Made by a program: the position numbers and the translations under genes. From Mycobacteriales bacterium (GTDB lineage Bacteria; Actinomycetota; Actinomycetes; JAFAQI01), in NCBI GenBank assembly GCA_035550055.1, contig DASZRO010000005.1:62001-126000 (forward strand): DNA of 64,000 nucleotides, in the 5' to 3' direction. Shown here piece by piece: positions 1-8,102 of this stretch (position 1 is its first letter; every line of letters begins with the position of its first letter). The notes below the pieces were generated by a model. It saw only the letters and a program-made list of their open reading frames with translations, was not told the DNA's origin and ran no database searches.

Positions 1-662
1 TCGCATCCGATCGTGCGGTGGCTGTGAATGACGCCCTTGGGGTCTTTCGTCGTACCCGAGGTGAAGGCGATCACCGCGGGCGAGTCCGGGTCGACCGGCG
101 CCGGTCCGGCGATCGGCTCGGCGTCGAGCAGCTCGTCGAATCCGGTCGCTGCGGTCGGCAACGCCGTGGACTCGTCGGACTGCACGACGAACCACGGCGG
201 CGCCCCATGGTCGGGCAACAACGCCTCGTAGGTGTCGAGGAAGCTCGCCGCGCCGAACCGGTCGGCGGTGATGACCGCGTCGGGCTTCGTCACGCGCAGG
301 ATGTAGTCGACTTCCTTGGCGCCGTAGAAGTGGACGATCGGCACGACTGCGGCACCGAGGTAGGCGGTCGCCCAGTAGGCGATGCCGGCTTCGACCCAGT
401 TGGGCAGCTGGAAGACGACGACGTCACCCGCGCCGACCCCCCGCGAGCGCAACGAGGTCGCCATGGCCCGAGCGGCGCGGTCGACGTCAGCGAACGTCCC
501 GTCCCACTGCCTGACCTGCGACCGCACCTTGAAATGAGCGGTGGCTGACCGGGACAAGCCACGCTCGACCAGCTGGCCCAGGCTGTCGTTGGTCCACAGG
601 CCCTGCTCGAGGTAGTGGGCGCGCAGGTCCGTCGGGACGCTGCGCAGGTTCCATCGGCTCAC
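1..662 (-). CDS. Acyl-CoA synthetase (AMP-forming), 3' part outside the window
   Basis: An open frame reads from a GTG at 662 off the left edge; about 220 N-terminal codons are visible. The enzyme would activate a carboxylic acid as acyl-AMP and then acyl-CoA. The frame carries the P-loop-like motif FTSGTTKDPKG near residues 200-210, followed by HSHRT, the usual signature of ANL-superfamily ligases; upstream it has the typical block around VVVFQLPNWVE. The GTG overlaps the TGA of the crotonase gene by 4 bp (GTGA), so the two are translationally coupled. The substrate cannot be read; the neighbours suggest fatty-acid or steroid-like acids. Seen: motif and frame. Inferred: substrate class. Confidence 0.9.
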   Translation of the reverse strand, partial: MSRWNLRSVPTDLRAHYLEQGLWTNDSLGQLVERGLSRSATAHFKVRSQVRQWDGTFADVDRAARAMATSLRSRGVGAGDVVVFQLPNWVEAGIAYWATAYLGAAVVPIVHFYGAKEVDYILRVTKPDAVITADRFGAASFLDTYEALLPDHGAPPWFVVQSDESTALPTAATGFDELLDAEPIAGPAPVDPDSPAVIAFTSGTTKDPKGVIHSHRTIGC

Positions 663-1447
663 TGCGGCGTGGGCTTGTCGCGCATGCGGTCAAGATTCGC
701 ACGCAGCTCCGGGCTGTCGAAGGAGCGGTGCTCGGCGGTGAGTGCGTAGTCGATCGTCGCCAACACGGCGCGCTGGAGGTGCAGGTTGATCACCTTGCGG
801 GTGTCCTCGACGGCCTGCTTGGGCAGCTTGGCGATCTTCTTGGCGCACGCCATCGCCTCGGTCATGACGGCGTCGTCGTCGACGACGTGGTTGACCAGGC
901 CGATCGCGGCAGCACGCTCGGACGGGATGCGCTCCCCGGTGAGCGCGTACTCCTTGGCGAGCATGAGGCTCGTCATCAGCGGCCAGGTGATCGGTCCGCC
1001 GTCAGCCGCAACCAGACCGAGCAGCACGTGCGGGTCCGCGAGGTGCGCGCTGCGCGCCATGAACGCGACGTCGGACAACGCGACCAGGCTGCATCCCAGG
1101 CCGACCGCCGGGCCATTGACCGCCGCGATGATCGGGACCCGGCAGCCCGCCATGCCGGTGACGATCATCCGGCCGTGGGTGAGGCTGATCTTGCGCAGCG
1201 CCTCGTCGCGGACGAGCTCGTCGATGTAGCCGAAGTCGCCGCCCGCCGAGAACGCCCGGCCGTTGCCGGTGAGCACGACCGCGCGCGCGTCGGCGTCGGC
1301 GTCGATCTGCGGCCAGAGGTGCGCGAGGCCCTCGTGCAGCTCGTGGTTGGTGGCGTTGAGGTGGTCCGGCCGGTTGAGGCGTACGACGCGGATCGGACCA
1401 TCGAGCTCGACCTGGATCGCCTCGGGTACCGAGTAGCTGCTGCTCAT
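659..1447 (-). CDS. Crotonase (enoyl-CoA hydratase/isomerase) family protein with atypical active site
   Basis: A 262-residue single-domain crotonase. It has the CoA-binding start NRPDHLNA, the oxyanion-hole segment AFSAGGDFG and the second oxyanion segment GPAVGLGCSL. In classical hydratases the two catalytic glutamates lie in GGGCEL and QPE; here the equivalent segments read GLGCSL and ADPHVLLG, so both glutamates are replaced (Ser and His). The fold is clear, but ordinary 2-enoyl-CoA hydration is doubtful. An isomerase, hydrolase or retro-Claisen role is possible. I chose the ATG at 1447 because it starts just before the family homology; a longer frame upstream has no similarity. It sits between an acyl-CoA dehydrogenase and a synthetase on the same strand. 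Confidence 0.88.
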   Translation of the reverse strand: MSSSYSVPEAIQVELDGPIRVVRLNRPDHLNATNHELHEGLAHLWPQIDADADARAVVLTGNGRAFSAGGDFGYIDELVRDEALRKISLTHGRMIVTGMAGCRVPIIAAVNGPAVGLGCSLVALSDVAFMARSAHLADPHVLLGLVAADGGPITWPLMTSLMLAKEYALTGERIPSERAAAIGLVNHVVDDDAVMTEAMACAKKIAKLPKQAVEDTRKVINLHLQRAVLATIDYALTAEHRSFDSPELRANLDRMRDKPTPQ

Positions 1448-1460
1448 GCCTTGTCCACTT

Positions 1461-2579
1461 TCACGATGCCGGTAGCCCCAGGATTCTGGTCGCGACGAGG
1501 TTGCGCTGGATCTGTGCGGTCCCGCCCATGACGCTCTGGGCGCGGCTGTAAAGGTAGAGCTTGAGCCAGGTGTCATCACTGCCACCGAGCGCGAGCGCCG
1601 CGTGACCGACAGTCTGCTCGACCTGCGTCATCAGCAGCTTGTCGACCGACCCTTCCGGCCCGTGGGTGATTCCGTCCAGCCGGTCCGAGAGCCGGCGGCA
1701 GACGTGCGATCGCAGCATCTGCGACTCGACGATTGCCCATGCGAGCTGCTCGAGCTGGTCGCTGCGAACGCGATCCGGAGCTTCGGCGGCCCGTTGTGCC
1801 AGCTGTCGCACCGACTTGCGGTAGCGCGCGACGTAGCCGAGCTCGCCGGGCTCGCGCTCGTGGCTCACGACCGTCATGGCCAGACGCCAGCCCTCGCCGG
1901 GGGCGCCGATCATGTCGGCGGCGGCGGCATGGGCGTTGTCGAAGTGGACCTCACCGAACTCGCGGGTGATGCCGTTGATCATCTTCAACGGCCGCTGTTG
2001 CACACCCGGCTGGCGCATCGAGACGCGGAACGCCGAGATCCCTTTGTGCTTCGCAACGCTCGCGTCGGTGCGCGCGAGCACGAGACACCAGTCGGCCACG
2101 TCGGAGTAGCTGGTCCAGACCTTGTGGCCGTTGATGACGTAGTCGCCGTCCTCGCCGGGCGTCGCCGTCGTACGCAGCGAGGCCAGGTCCGAGCCCGCTT
2201 CGGGCTCGCTGAAGCCCTGGCACCAGCGGTCGGAGCCGTCCACGATGCCGGGCAGCAGCCGCCGGCGGATGTCCTCGCTGCCGTGATGCCAGATCCCCTG
2301 CACGAGGTAGCCCAGGCTCGGACGCGGCGGCGCACCGGCCGCCGCCAGCTCGTCGTCGACGATGACGTCGTAGGTCGTAGGGAGCTCGTGGCCACCGATC
2401 TCCTTCGGCCACGACAGGCCGAAGAACCCGGCCACGTAGAGCGCGCGGTGCCAGTCCGCCTGCCCCGCCCAGTACTCGTCCGACGTCGACGAGGCGGGAA
2501 GGTCCGGTGTGTTGTCGACCAGCCAGGCGCGCAGCCGAGCACGAAACGCCGCCTCGGCCGGCGAGTCACCGAAGTCCAA
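1461..2579 (-). CDS. Acyl-CoA dehydrogenase, first of an adjacent pair
   Basis: 372 residues, a FadE-type flavoprotein. Visible family marks are FSEPEAGSDLASLRTTA in the middle domain, WTSYSDVADWC after it, and a C-terminal MGGTAQIQRNLVATRILGLP. It should oxidise an acyl-CoA to the 2-enoyl-CoA with FAD. The start is a TTG at 2579 that overlaps the end of the preceding acyl-CoA dehydrogenase gene by 14 bp. Such coupled, dissimilar pairs in actinomycetes usually form alpha2-beta2 heterotetramers in steroid side-chain oxidation (the ChsE4-ChsE5 type). The heteromer is inferred from the pairing, not seen directly. Confidence 0.92.
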   Translation of the reverse strand: MDFGDSPAEAAFRARLRAWLVDNTPDLPASSTSDEYWAGQADWHRALYVAGFFGLSWPKEIGGHELPTTYDVIVDDELAAAGAPPRPSLGYLVQGIWHHGSEDIRRRLLPGIVDGSDRWCQGFSEPEAGSDLASLRTTATPGEDGDYVINGHKVWTSYSDVADWCLVLARTDASVAKHKGISAFRVSMRQPGVQQRPLKMINGITREFGEVHFDNAHAAAADMIGAPGEGWRLAMTVVSHEREPGELGYVARYRKSVRQLAQRAAEAPDRVRSDQLEQLAWAIVESQMLRSHVCRRLSDRLDGITHGPEGSVDKLLMTQVEQTVGHAALALGGSDDTWLKLYLYSRAQSVMGGTAQIQRNLVATRILGLPAS

Positions 2580-3594
2580 CGCCGGCCCCCAGTTCGTGGT
2601 CGAGAACCCGTTGCAAGCTCAGACCCACCCCGCCGAACAGCTCGCTCGACAGCAGCGCCCGGCGCAGATACAGGTGCGCCTTGCACTCCCAGGTGTTGCC
2701 GATGCCGCCGTGCACCTGGATCGCGGTCTCGCACGCCGCACGCGCCGCTCGCGCGCAGTACGCCTTGGCCGATGCTGCCGCGGCGAGCGCCGCCCCGGGC
2801 TCGAGCGCATCGACCGCCCAGGCCGCGTGCAACGCGGCGCTGCGCGAGCCCTCCATCGCGACGTAGGCGTCTGCGAGCAGGTGCTGCACCGCCTGGAAGG
2901 AACCGACCGCGACGTCGTACTGGCGCCGAGTGGCGGCGTAGCCGCATGCGAGGTCGATCGCGCCTCGCATCGCACCGACCAGGTCGGCAGCTGTCATGGC
3001 GAGACCGAGCGCGGCAAAACGGACAAGGGCGTCGTCCGTTACCCCCCCGGCCGGCTCGGTCTCGCCATCTACTGGGTCAACCGCCTGGGCTTTGCGGCTG
3101 AGATCCACAGCGTCTGGCGCATCACCGGCGAGGGGAAGCGCAACGACTCGAAGCTGTCCGGTATCCGACACATCCGGTTCGACCAGGAGGACCCGGCGCG
3201 CACCGGCCGTGTCGATCGCCGTCGCGCCGCCGCCCGCCCGGGCGAGCTCGGCGAGGTCCGGTCGCAACGCGATCGTCTCGGCAGCGGTGGCCGCGGGCGC
3301 ACCCGCCAGCCGCCGCAGCTCGGCGGCGAGCACCGGACCGAGGTAGGCGACGTCCGCCGGGCCACGTGCGAGCTCCTCGGCGACGAGAGCGACCTCGACC
3401 GCCGACGCGACCGGCGACCCGTCCGCTTCGGCCGCCCGCAGCTCGCGCCACCCGGCGGCGGCGATCGCGGCGTCGAGGCGCTCCACGCGGGTTCGGTCGT
3501 CGAGGTCGGCGACGGAACCAGGACCGAGCCTGGTGACGACCGAGGCAGCGGCGTCGCGCAGCGCGCGCTGCTCGTCGGAGAGGCGGACGTCCAT
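2566..3594 (-). CDS. Acyl-CoA dehydrogenase, second of the pair
   Basis: 342 residues starting MDVRLSDEQRALRD. The C-terminal half has the family segments RRQYDVAVGSFQAVQH and QVHGGIGNTWECKAHLYLRR, typical of the FadE27/ChsE5-like partner of two-subunit acyl-CoA dehydrogenases. It is shorter than a stand-alone enzyme (about 380) and has a divergent middle domain. Its stop overlaps the TTG start of the next dehydrogenase, and its ATG at 3594 lies 17 bp after the stop of the ligase gene, so ligase and both dehydrogenases are probably one transcript. Probable role: flavin-dependent alpha,beta-desaturation of a bulky acyl-CoA together with its neighbour. Confidence 0.9.
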   Translation of the reverse strand: MDVRLSDEQRALRDAAASVVTRLGPGSVADLDDRTRVERLDAAIAAAGWRELRAAEADGSPVASAVEVALVAEELARGPADVAYLGPVLAAELRRLAGAPAATAAETIALRPDLAELARAGGGATAIDTAGARRVLLVEPDVSDTGQLRVVALPLAGDAPDAVDLSRKAQAVDPVDGETEPAGGVTDDALVRFAALGLAMTAADLVGAMRGAIDLACGYAATRRQYDVAVGSFQAVQHLLADAYVAMEGSRSAALHAAWAVDALEPGAALAAAASAKAYCARAARAACETAIQVHGGIGNTWECKAHLYLRRALLSSELFGGVGLSLQRVLDHELGAGVGLR

Positions 3595-3611
3595 GCGTTA
3601 CCGGTCCGCCG

Positions 3612-5126
3612 TCATTCGGATCGCAGCGCGTCGGTGGCGTCGTCCCACCGGGCGGCGAGGGCACGACGCAGCACCTTTCCCGATGGCAACCTCGGGATCG
3701 CGTCGACCTCGATCACCGTTCTCGGGTGCTTGTAGGTGGCGAGCGAGGCGACGACCAGCTGACGCAGCTCCTCCGTCGTCACACTCGCCGACGGGTCGAG
3801 GACGACGGCGGCAACCGGACGCTCCCCGGCGGCCGCGTCCGTGACGCCGAAGACCGCGCAGTCGAGCACAGCCGCGTGGCCGTGCAGTACCGCCTCGAGC
3901 TCGGCCGGCGCGACCTGGAAGCCGTTGACCTTGATCATCTCCTTGGAGCGATCCGTCAAGTGCACCCACCCGTCGGCCTCGAGCCATCCGACGTCCCCGG
4001 TGCGATACCACTCGCCGTCGAAGGCGGCCGCGGAGTCCTCGTCGGGCAGGTAGCCGGCCATCACCGATGCGCTACGCACCTGGATCTCGCCGGTCTCGCC
4101 GGCCGGCAGCGGCGCGCCGCTGTCGAGGTCGACCACCCGCAGCTCGACGCCCTTCGGCGGCAGCCCCGCCGAGTCCAGACGCCAGTCCTCGGGGCGCCCG
4201 ACCGGGTTGCAGGTGATGACCGGCAGCTCGCTTGCGCCGTACGCCGGCAGCCACCGCACGCCGGTGCGCTTGGTGACCGCCTCCGCGACGCTCGGGGTGA
4301 CCGGCGTTGCGCCCCACATGATGTAGCGCAACGACGACAGGTCGTAGTCCTCGATCGTCGGGTGGTTGGCCATCGCGAGAGCGATCGGTGCAACCGCCAT
4401 CTCCAGAGTCATCCGTTCGCGCTCGATGCGATGAAGAATCTCGTCGAGGTCGAACCGCGGATGCAACCGCACCGTGGCACCGGCCGCCGCCGCCGTCACG
4501 AGATTGAGCAGACCGAGGATGTGTGACGGCGGGGTCGCCACCTGGAACCGGTCCGCCTCGGTGAGGCCGAGCGCCTCGATCCAGTGATCGATCGCGTGGG
4601 TCATCGAGGCGTGGGTGTGGCGGACCGCCTTCGGTAGCCCGGTCGTGCCGGAGCTGAACACGAGCACCGCCTCGTCACTCGGGTCGACGGCGACCAGCGG
4701 GCGCGTCGCCTTCGCGGCGAGCGCCGCGGCGTAGTCGGCGCCGTCGACGTCGACCACGGCGTCTGCCGCCAGCCGACCGCGCAACAGCTCGATGGCGGGG
4801 CCGTCCGCGAACGCGAGCCGGGCACCGGTGATCGCAAGCGCGTGGTCGACCTCGCGCTGCTTCCACGCCGGGCTGAGCAGCACGCAGGCGGCACCGAGCT
4901 TGCTGACGGCGTTGCAGACGACCACGAACTCAGGACGGTTCGTCATCATCAGCGCGACGCGGTCGCCGGGCGCGATGCGCAGCGCGTAACCAGCCGCCAG
5001 CGCGTCGCTGGTCTCCTCGAGATCGCGATAGGAGAAGCGAAGGTCGCCGGCAAGCAGCGCGTCGCGGTCTCCGTACCTCGTCGCGGCTGCCCGCAGGCCG
5101 TCGTGCAACAGGGACGACGTCGGCAC
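3612..5126 (-). CDS. Acyl-CoA synthetase (AMP-forming)
   Basis: 504 residues, complete ANL ligase. The P-loop motif VLVFSSGTTGLPKAV, the hinge region YRTGDVGW, DRSKEMIKVNGFQVAPAE and the C-terminal catalytic-lysine motif LPSGKVLRRAL are all present. It converts a free acid to its CoA thioester and is closest in style to the 4-coumarate/medium-chain FadD group; the substrate is not deducible. It begins with a GTG at 5126, with very little leader, and heads the minus-strand run synthetase - two acyl-CoA dehydrogenases - crotonase - synthetase, a logical order for activation followed by beta-oxidation. Confidence 0.93.
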   Translation of the reverse strand: MPTSSLLHDGLRAAATRYGDRDALLAGDLRFSYRDLEETSDALAAGYALRIAPGDRVALMMTNRPEFVVVCNAVSKLGAACVLLSPAWKQREVDHALAITGARLAFADGPAIELLRGRLAADAVVDVDGADYAAALAAKATRPLVAVDPSDEAVLVFSSGTTGLPKAVRHTHASMTHAIDHWIEALGLTEADRFQVATPPSHILGLLNLVTAAAAGATVRLHPRFDLDEILHRIERERMTLEMAVAPIALAMANHPTIEDYDLSSLRYIMWGATPVTPSVAEAVTKRTGVRWLPAYGASELPVITCNPVGRPEDWRLDSAGLPPKGVELRVVDLDSGAPLPAGETGEIQVRSASVMAGYLPDEDSAAAFDGEWYRTGDVGWLEADGWVHLTDRSKEMIKVNGFQVAPAELEAVLHGHAAVLDCAVFGVTDAAAGERPVAAVVLDPSASVTTEELRQLVVASLATYKHPRTVIEVDAIPRLPSGKVLRRALAARWDDATDALRSE

Positions 5127-5203
5127 GGAAACATTGTTCTCAAAAACGGAATCGCGGTCAACGCCGGGGTTCGATCACACCCGTCGGCGCTATCGTTCCG
5201 CCC
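5127..5203. promoter_or_regulatory. Divergent promoter region
   Basis: A 77-bp gap between two divergent catabolic genes. It contains an AT-rich island around 5130-5150 (ACATTGTTCTCAAAAACG), unusual in this GC-rich sequence. It probably carries back-to-back promoters and a regulator site. I could not identify the regulator, and the short leader suggests that the minus-strand message may be leaderless. Confidence 0.4.
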
Positions 5204-6361
5204 GTGAACGAGACGCCTGAAGACGTACGCCGGGAGATCGTCGACAACGTCCGGCGGTTCGTCGCGCGTGAGGTGACCCCGCACGCCTCGGCGCTCGAGC
5301 ATGCCGACGAGTACCCCGCGGCGATCGTCGACCAGATGCGCGAGCTCGGGCTGTTCGGGATCACGATCCCGGAGGAGTACGGCGGACTCGGCCTCGACCT
5401 GCTGACCTACATCGGCGTGATCGAGGAGCTCTCCTACGGCTGGATGAGCCTGTCGGGGGTCATCAACACCCACACCATGCTCGCCACGATGCTCGTGGTG
5501 CACGGCAACGACGAGCAGCGGCAGAAGTGGCTGCCGGCCCTGGCAAGCGGTGAGAAGCGAGGGGCGCTGTCCCTGTCCGAGCCGGACGCCGGCACCGACA
5601 CCAGGTCCTTGACCTGTCGCGCCGAGCCCGACGGCGACGACTACGTCATCAACGGGACGAAGGCGTGGGTGACGAACGGCGAGCGCGCCTCGCTGGTCAT
5701 CCTCGCCGCGCGCACCCCGGAGGGCATCAGCTCGTTCATCGTCGAGAAGGAGCCGGGTGCCTCCTACCAGGGCATCTCGGTGAGCAAGCACGTCGGCAAG
5801 CTCGGCTACAAGGGCATCGAAACGGTCGAGATGTCCTACGCCGACCATCGGATCCCGGCCGCGAACCTGGTCGGCACGCCCGGCCGTGGCCTGCCGCAGA
5901 TGCTCGGTGTCCTCGAGGTCGGTCGCATCAACATCGCCGCCCGAGCCGTCGGCGTCGCCCGAGCCGCGTTCGACGCGGCCGTCTCCTATGCCCAGCTGCG
6001 TACGACGATGGGCAAGCCGATCGGCGAGCACCAGGCGATCCAGCTCAAGATCGCCGACATGGCGACCAAGCTCGAGGCGTCGCGGCTGTTGACGAGGAGC
6101 GCGGCCGAACGACGGATGGCCGGGCTCCGCACGGACGTCGAGGCCGGCATGGCGAAGCTGTTCGCGAGTGAGACGGCGTTCGAGCTGGCGACCGAGGCGA
6201 TGCGCATCCATGGTGGCGTGGGCTACACCACCGAGCTGCCCGTCGAGCGCTACTACCGTGACGCTCCGCTCATGATCATCGGTGAGGGCACGAACGAGAT
6301 CCAGCGCATCGTGATCGCCCGCGGCATCCTGGCCCGTGCCCGCGGCGAGGGCCGGGACTAG
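5204..6361 (+). CDS. Acyl-CoA dehydrogenase
   Basis: 385 residues, the normal length of a homotetrameric short/medium-chain enzyme. It shows the N-terminal IPEEYGGLGLD, the FAD/substrate segment LSEPDAGTDTRS, the WVTNGERA loop and the C-terminal IHGGVGYTTELPVERYYRDA followed by EGTNEIQRIVIARGIL. The glutamate of EGTNE is the usual catalytic base of the butyryl-CoA dehydrogenase type. It starts with GTG at 5204, is transcribed divergently from the synthetase/dehydrogenase operon, and stands alone before a minus-strand gene with which it overlaps by 4 bp at the 3' ends. Confidence 0.95.
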   Translation: MNETPEDVRREIVDNVRRFVAREVTPHASALEHADEYPAAIVDQMRELGLFGITIPEEYGGLGLDLLTYIGVIEELSYGWMSLSGVINTHTMLATMLVVHGNDEQRQKWLPALASGEKRGALSLSEPDAGTDTRSLTCRAEPDGDDYVINGTKAWVTNGERASLVILAARTPEGISSFIVEKEPGASYQGISVSKHVGKLGYKGIETVEMSYADHRIPAANLVGTPGRGLPQMLGVLEVGRINIAARAVGVARAAFDAAVSYAQLRTTMGKPIGEHQAIQLKIADMATKLEASRLLTRSAAERRMAGLRTDVEAGMAKLFASETAFELATEAMRIHGGVGYTTELPVERYYRDAPLMIIGEGTNEIQRIVIARGILARARGEGRD

Positions 6362-6792
6362 CAGGCCGCGCGGCGCAGTGCGCGGGGTGCGAAGCGGCGG
6401 TGGATCGGGCCGACCATCCCCCACACCACCGGAGAGATTCGTGATCGGTAGGTGACGCTCGTCGTCCAGCTGAGCTCGCCGTCGGTCGTGCACATCAACA
6501 GCGCGACACCGAACAACCACGACTGCTGTGCCAGCGTCACCTGCCCCGGAAGCTCGGCGACCACCGGCCAGCCGAGGATCGAGTCGGTTCCCGTCAACGG
6601 GAAGCCGAGCCCCCAGCGCCAGCCCACGCGAAGGAACACCCGCATCGGCAGTGACGCGCCTTCGAGCACGAGCCGTGCCCAGTCCTGCGGGCTCCGGCTC
6701 AACGCATCGAGTGCAACCGCGGTGAACACGTCCGTGTAGTCGGCGCTGCCGGCGACCACCGGGTCACGCGTCGCCACCGTCACAAGATCCAT
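6358..6792 (-). CDS. Small protein of unknown function, DUF2867-like (copy 2)
   Basis: 144 residues without signal peptide. It resembles actinobacterial proteins annotated DUF2867: an N-terminal DYTDVF segment, GxxLPMRVFLRVGW, the central DSILGWPVV, and a C-terminal GPIHRRFAPRALRRA. The next gene upstream encodes a clear paralogue with the same blocks, so this is a tandem duplication. The compact size and alternating hydrophobic pattern suggest a soluble beta-rich domain. No function is assigned. The family name is from memory of the motif pattern, so moderately sure. Confidence 0.75.
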   Translation of the reverse strand: MDLVTVATRDPVVAGSADYTDVFTAVALDALSRSPQDWARLVLEGASLPMRVFLRVGWRWGLGFPLTGTDSILGWPVVAELPGQVTLAQQSWLFGVALLMCTTDGELSWTTSVTYRSRISPVVWGMVGPIHRRFAPRALRRAAC

Positions 6793-6816
6793 TACGCAGC
6801 TCCGGGAGCAGGCGGT

Positions 6817-7263
6817 TCAGCGAGCGTGCCGCCGGGCTGCCCGTTTCAGCAGGTACGGCGAGATGCTGCGGTGCACGATCTTGACGACGGCCCACATCGG
6901 TTTGGCCGCTCTGGCCCGGTAAACGACTCTCGTCGCCCAGACCAGCCGGTCCTGGCCCACGTCGAGCAGGAGCGCGGCGTGGAACAGCCGGGACTGTTGC
7001 TCGAGCAGGACGTACTCCGGCGCCGAGCCCACGATGGGCCAGCCCAAGATGGCGTCACTGCGGCTCGGCTCGAACCCGAGGACCAGCCGCCAGCCGATCG
7101 CGACGAAGCTCCGGAGCAGCAACGGCGCGCCTTCCAGACACTCGCGCATCCACTGCTCGCCGGTGCGGTCGGCGGCGTTGGCGCACGGCGCGACGAAGGT
7201 GTCGCGGTAGTCGGCGTCGGGACACGGCGCATCCGCTGGCCACACACCCGGCGCGCTCGCCAC
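6817..7263 (-). CDS. Small protein of unknown function, DUF2867-like (copy 1)
   Basis: 148 residues, paralogous to the gene that follows it. Shared blocks are DYRDTF near residue 19, LLLRSFVAIGWRLVLGFEPSRSD, AILGWPIV, and a C-terminal IVHRSISPYLLKRAARR. Only 24 bp separate the copies, consistent with a two-gene operon. It lies divergent from the methionine aminopeptidase gene with a 53-bp gap. No catalytic motif or membrane segment is seen. Confidence 0.75.
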   Translation of the reverse strand: MASAPGVWPADAPCPDADYRDTFVAPCANAADRTGEQWMRECLEGAPLLLRSFVAIGWRLVLGFEPSRSDAILGWPIVGSAPEYVLLEQQSRLFHAALLLDVGQDRLVWATRVVYRARAAKPMWAVVKIVHRSISPYLLKRAARRHAR

Positions 7264-7316
7264 GGGTTTCGACCCTACGCTCGCCTTCGACCGGCCGAGT
7301 ACCGACAGGGGTCCCG

Positions 7317-8090
7317 ATGATCGAGTGCAAGACCGCCGCCGAGATCGACAAGATGGCGGTTACCGGACGCTTCGTCGGCGAAACGCTCCAGACGCTCGCC
7401 GACCAGGCCGAGCCCGGGGTGAACCTGATGGATCTCGAGCACCACGCCCGGCGACTGATCGCCGATCGGGGCGCGGTGTCCTGCTACTGGGACTACGCCC
7501 CGTCGTTCGGGCGCGGCCCGTTTCGCAACGTGATCTGCCTGTCGGTCAACGACGCGGTGCTGCACGGCCTGCCGCGCGACTACGTGCTCCGCGCCGGGGA
7601 TCTGCTCAGCCTGGACTTCGCGGTCTCGATCGACGGCTGGGTGGCGGACTCAGCCCTGACCGTCGTCGTCGGCGGGGCCGGCGACCCGGCCGACCTGGCG
7701 CTGATCGACTCGACGCAGCGAGCGCTCGATGCCGGCATCGCCGCCGCCGTGCCCGGCAACCGCCTCGGGGACATCTCGGCCGCAATCGGCGCCGTTGCCG
7801 CCGCCGCGGGATACCGCGTCAACCTCGACTTCGGCGGTCATGGGCTCGGGCAGACCATGCACGAGGATCCGCACGTCCCGAACGACGGACGGCCCGGCCG
7901 CGGCTTGGTGCTTCGGCCCGGCATGACGTTCGCCCTCGAACCGTGGTGGGCCCGCGGCACCGATGAGCTGGTCGTCGACCCCGACGGCTGGACGCTGCGT
8001 TCGGCCGACGGTTCCAACACGGCGCACTCCGAGCACACGATCGCCATCACCGAGCAAGCCGCCCGGATCCTGACCGCCCGTCCCGGCTGA
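7317..8090 (+). CDS. map: Methionine aminopeptidase, type I
   Basis: 257 residues, the usual length of bacterial type I MetAP without extension. It removes the initiator methionine from nascent proteins using two divalent metal ions. The metal and active-site segments are in order: SVNDAVLHGLP (conserved His), LSLDFAVSIDGWVADSALT (two Asp ligands), GGHGLGQTMHEDPHVPN (His ligand), ALEPWW (Glu) and EHTIAIT (Glu). ATG at 7317. It is probably a second copy, since actinomycetes commonly have a map next to ribosomal genes and none of those genes are here. Confidence 0.93.
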   Translation: MIECKTAAEIDKMAVTGRFVGETLQTLADQAEPGVNLMDLEHHARRLIADRGAVSCYWDYAPSFGRGPFRNVICLSVNDAVLHGLPRDYVLRAGDLLSLDFAVSIDGWVADSALTVVVGGAGDPADLALIDSTQRALDAGIAAAVPGNRLGDISAAIGAVAAAAGYRVNLDFGGHGLGQTMHEDPHVPNDGRPGRGLVLRPGMTFALEPWWARGTDELVVDPDGWTLRSADGSNTAHSEHTIAITEQAARILTARPG

Positions 8091-8102
8091 AGGTGAGCAC
8101 CG

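Noticed and set aside
4949-6520. 523-codon minus-strand frame across three genes
   Set aside because: It runs through the promoter gap and antisense to an acyl-CoA dehydrogenase; no motif found.
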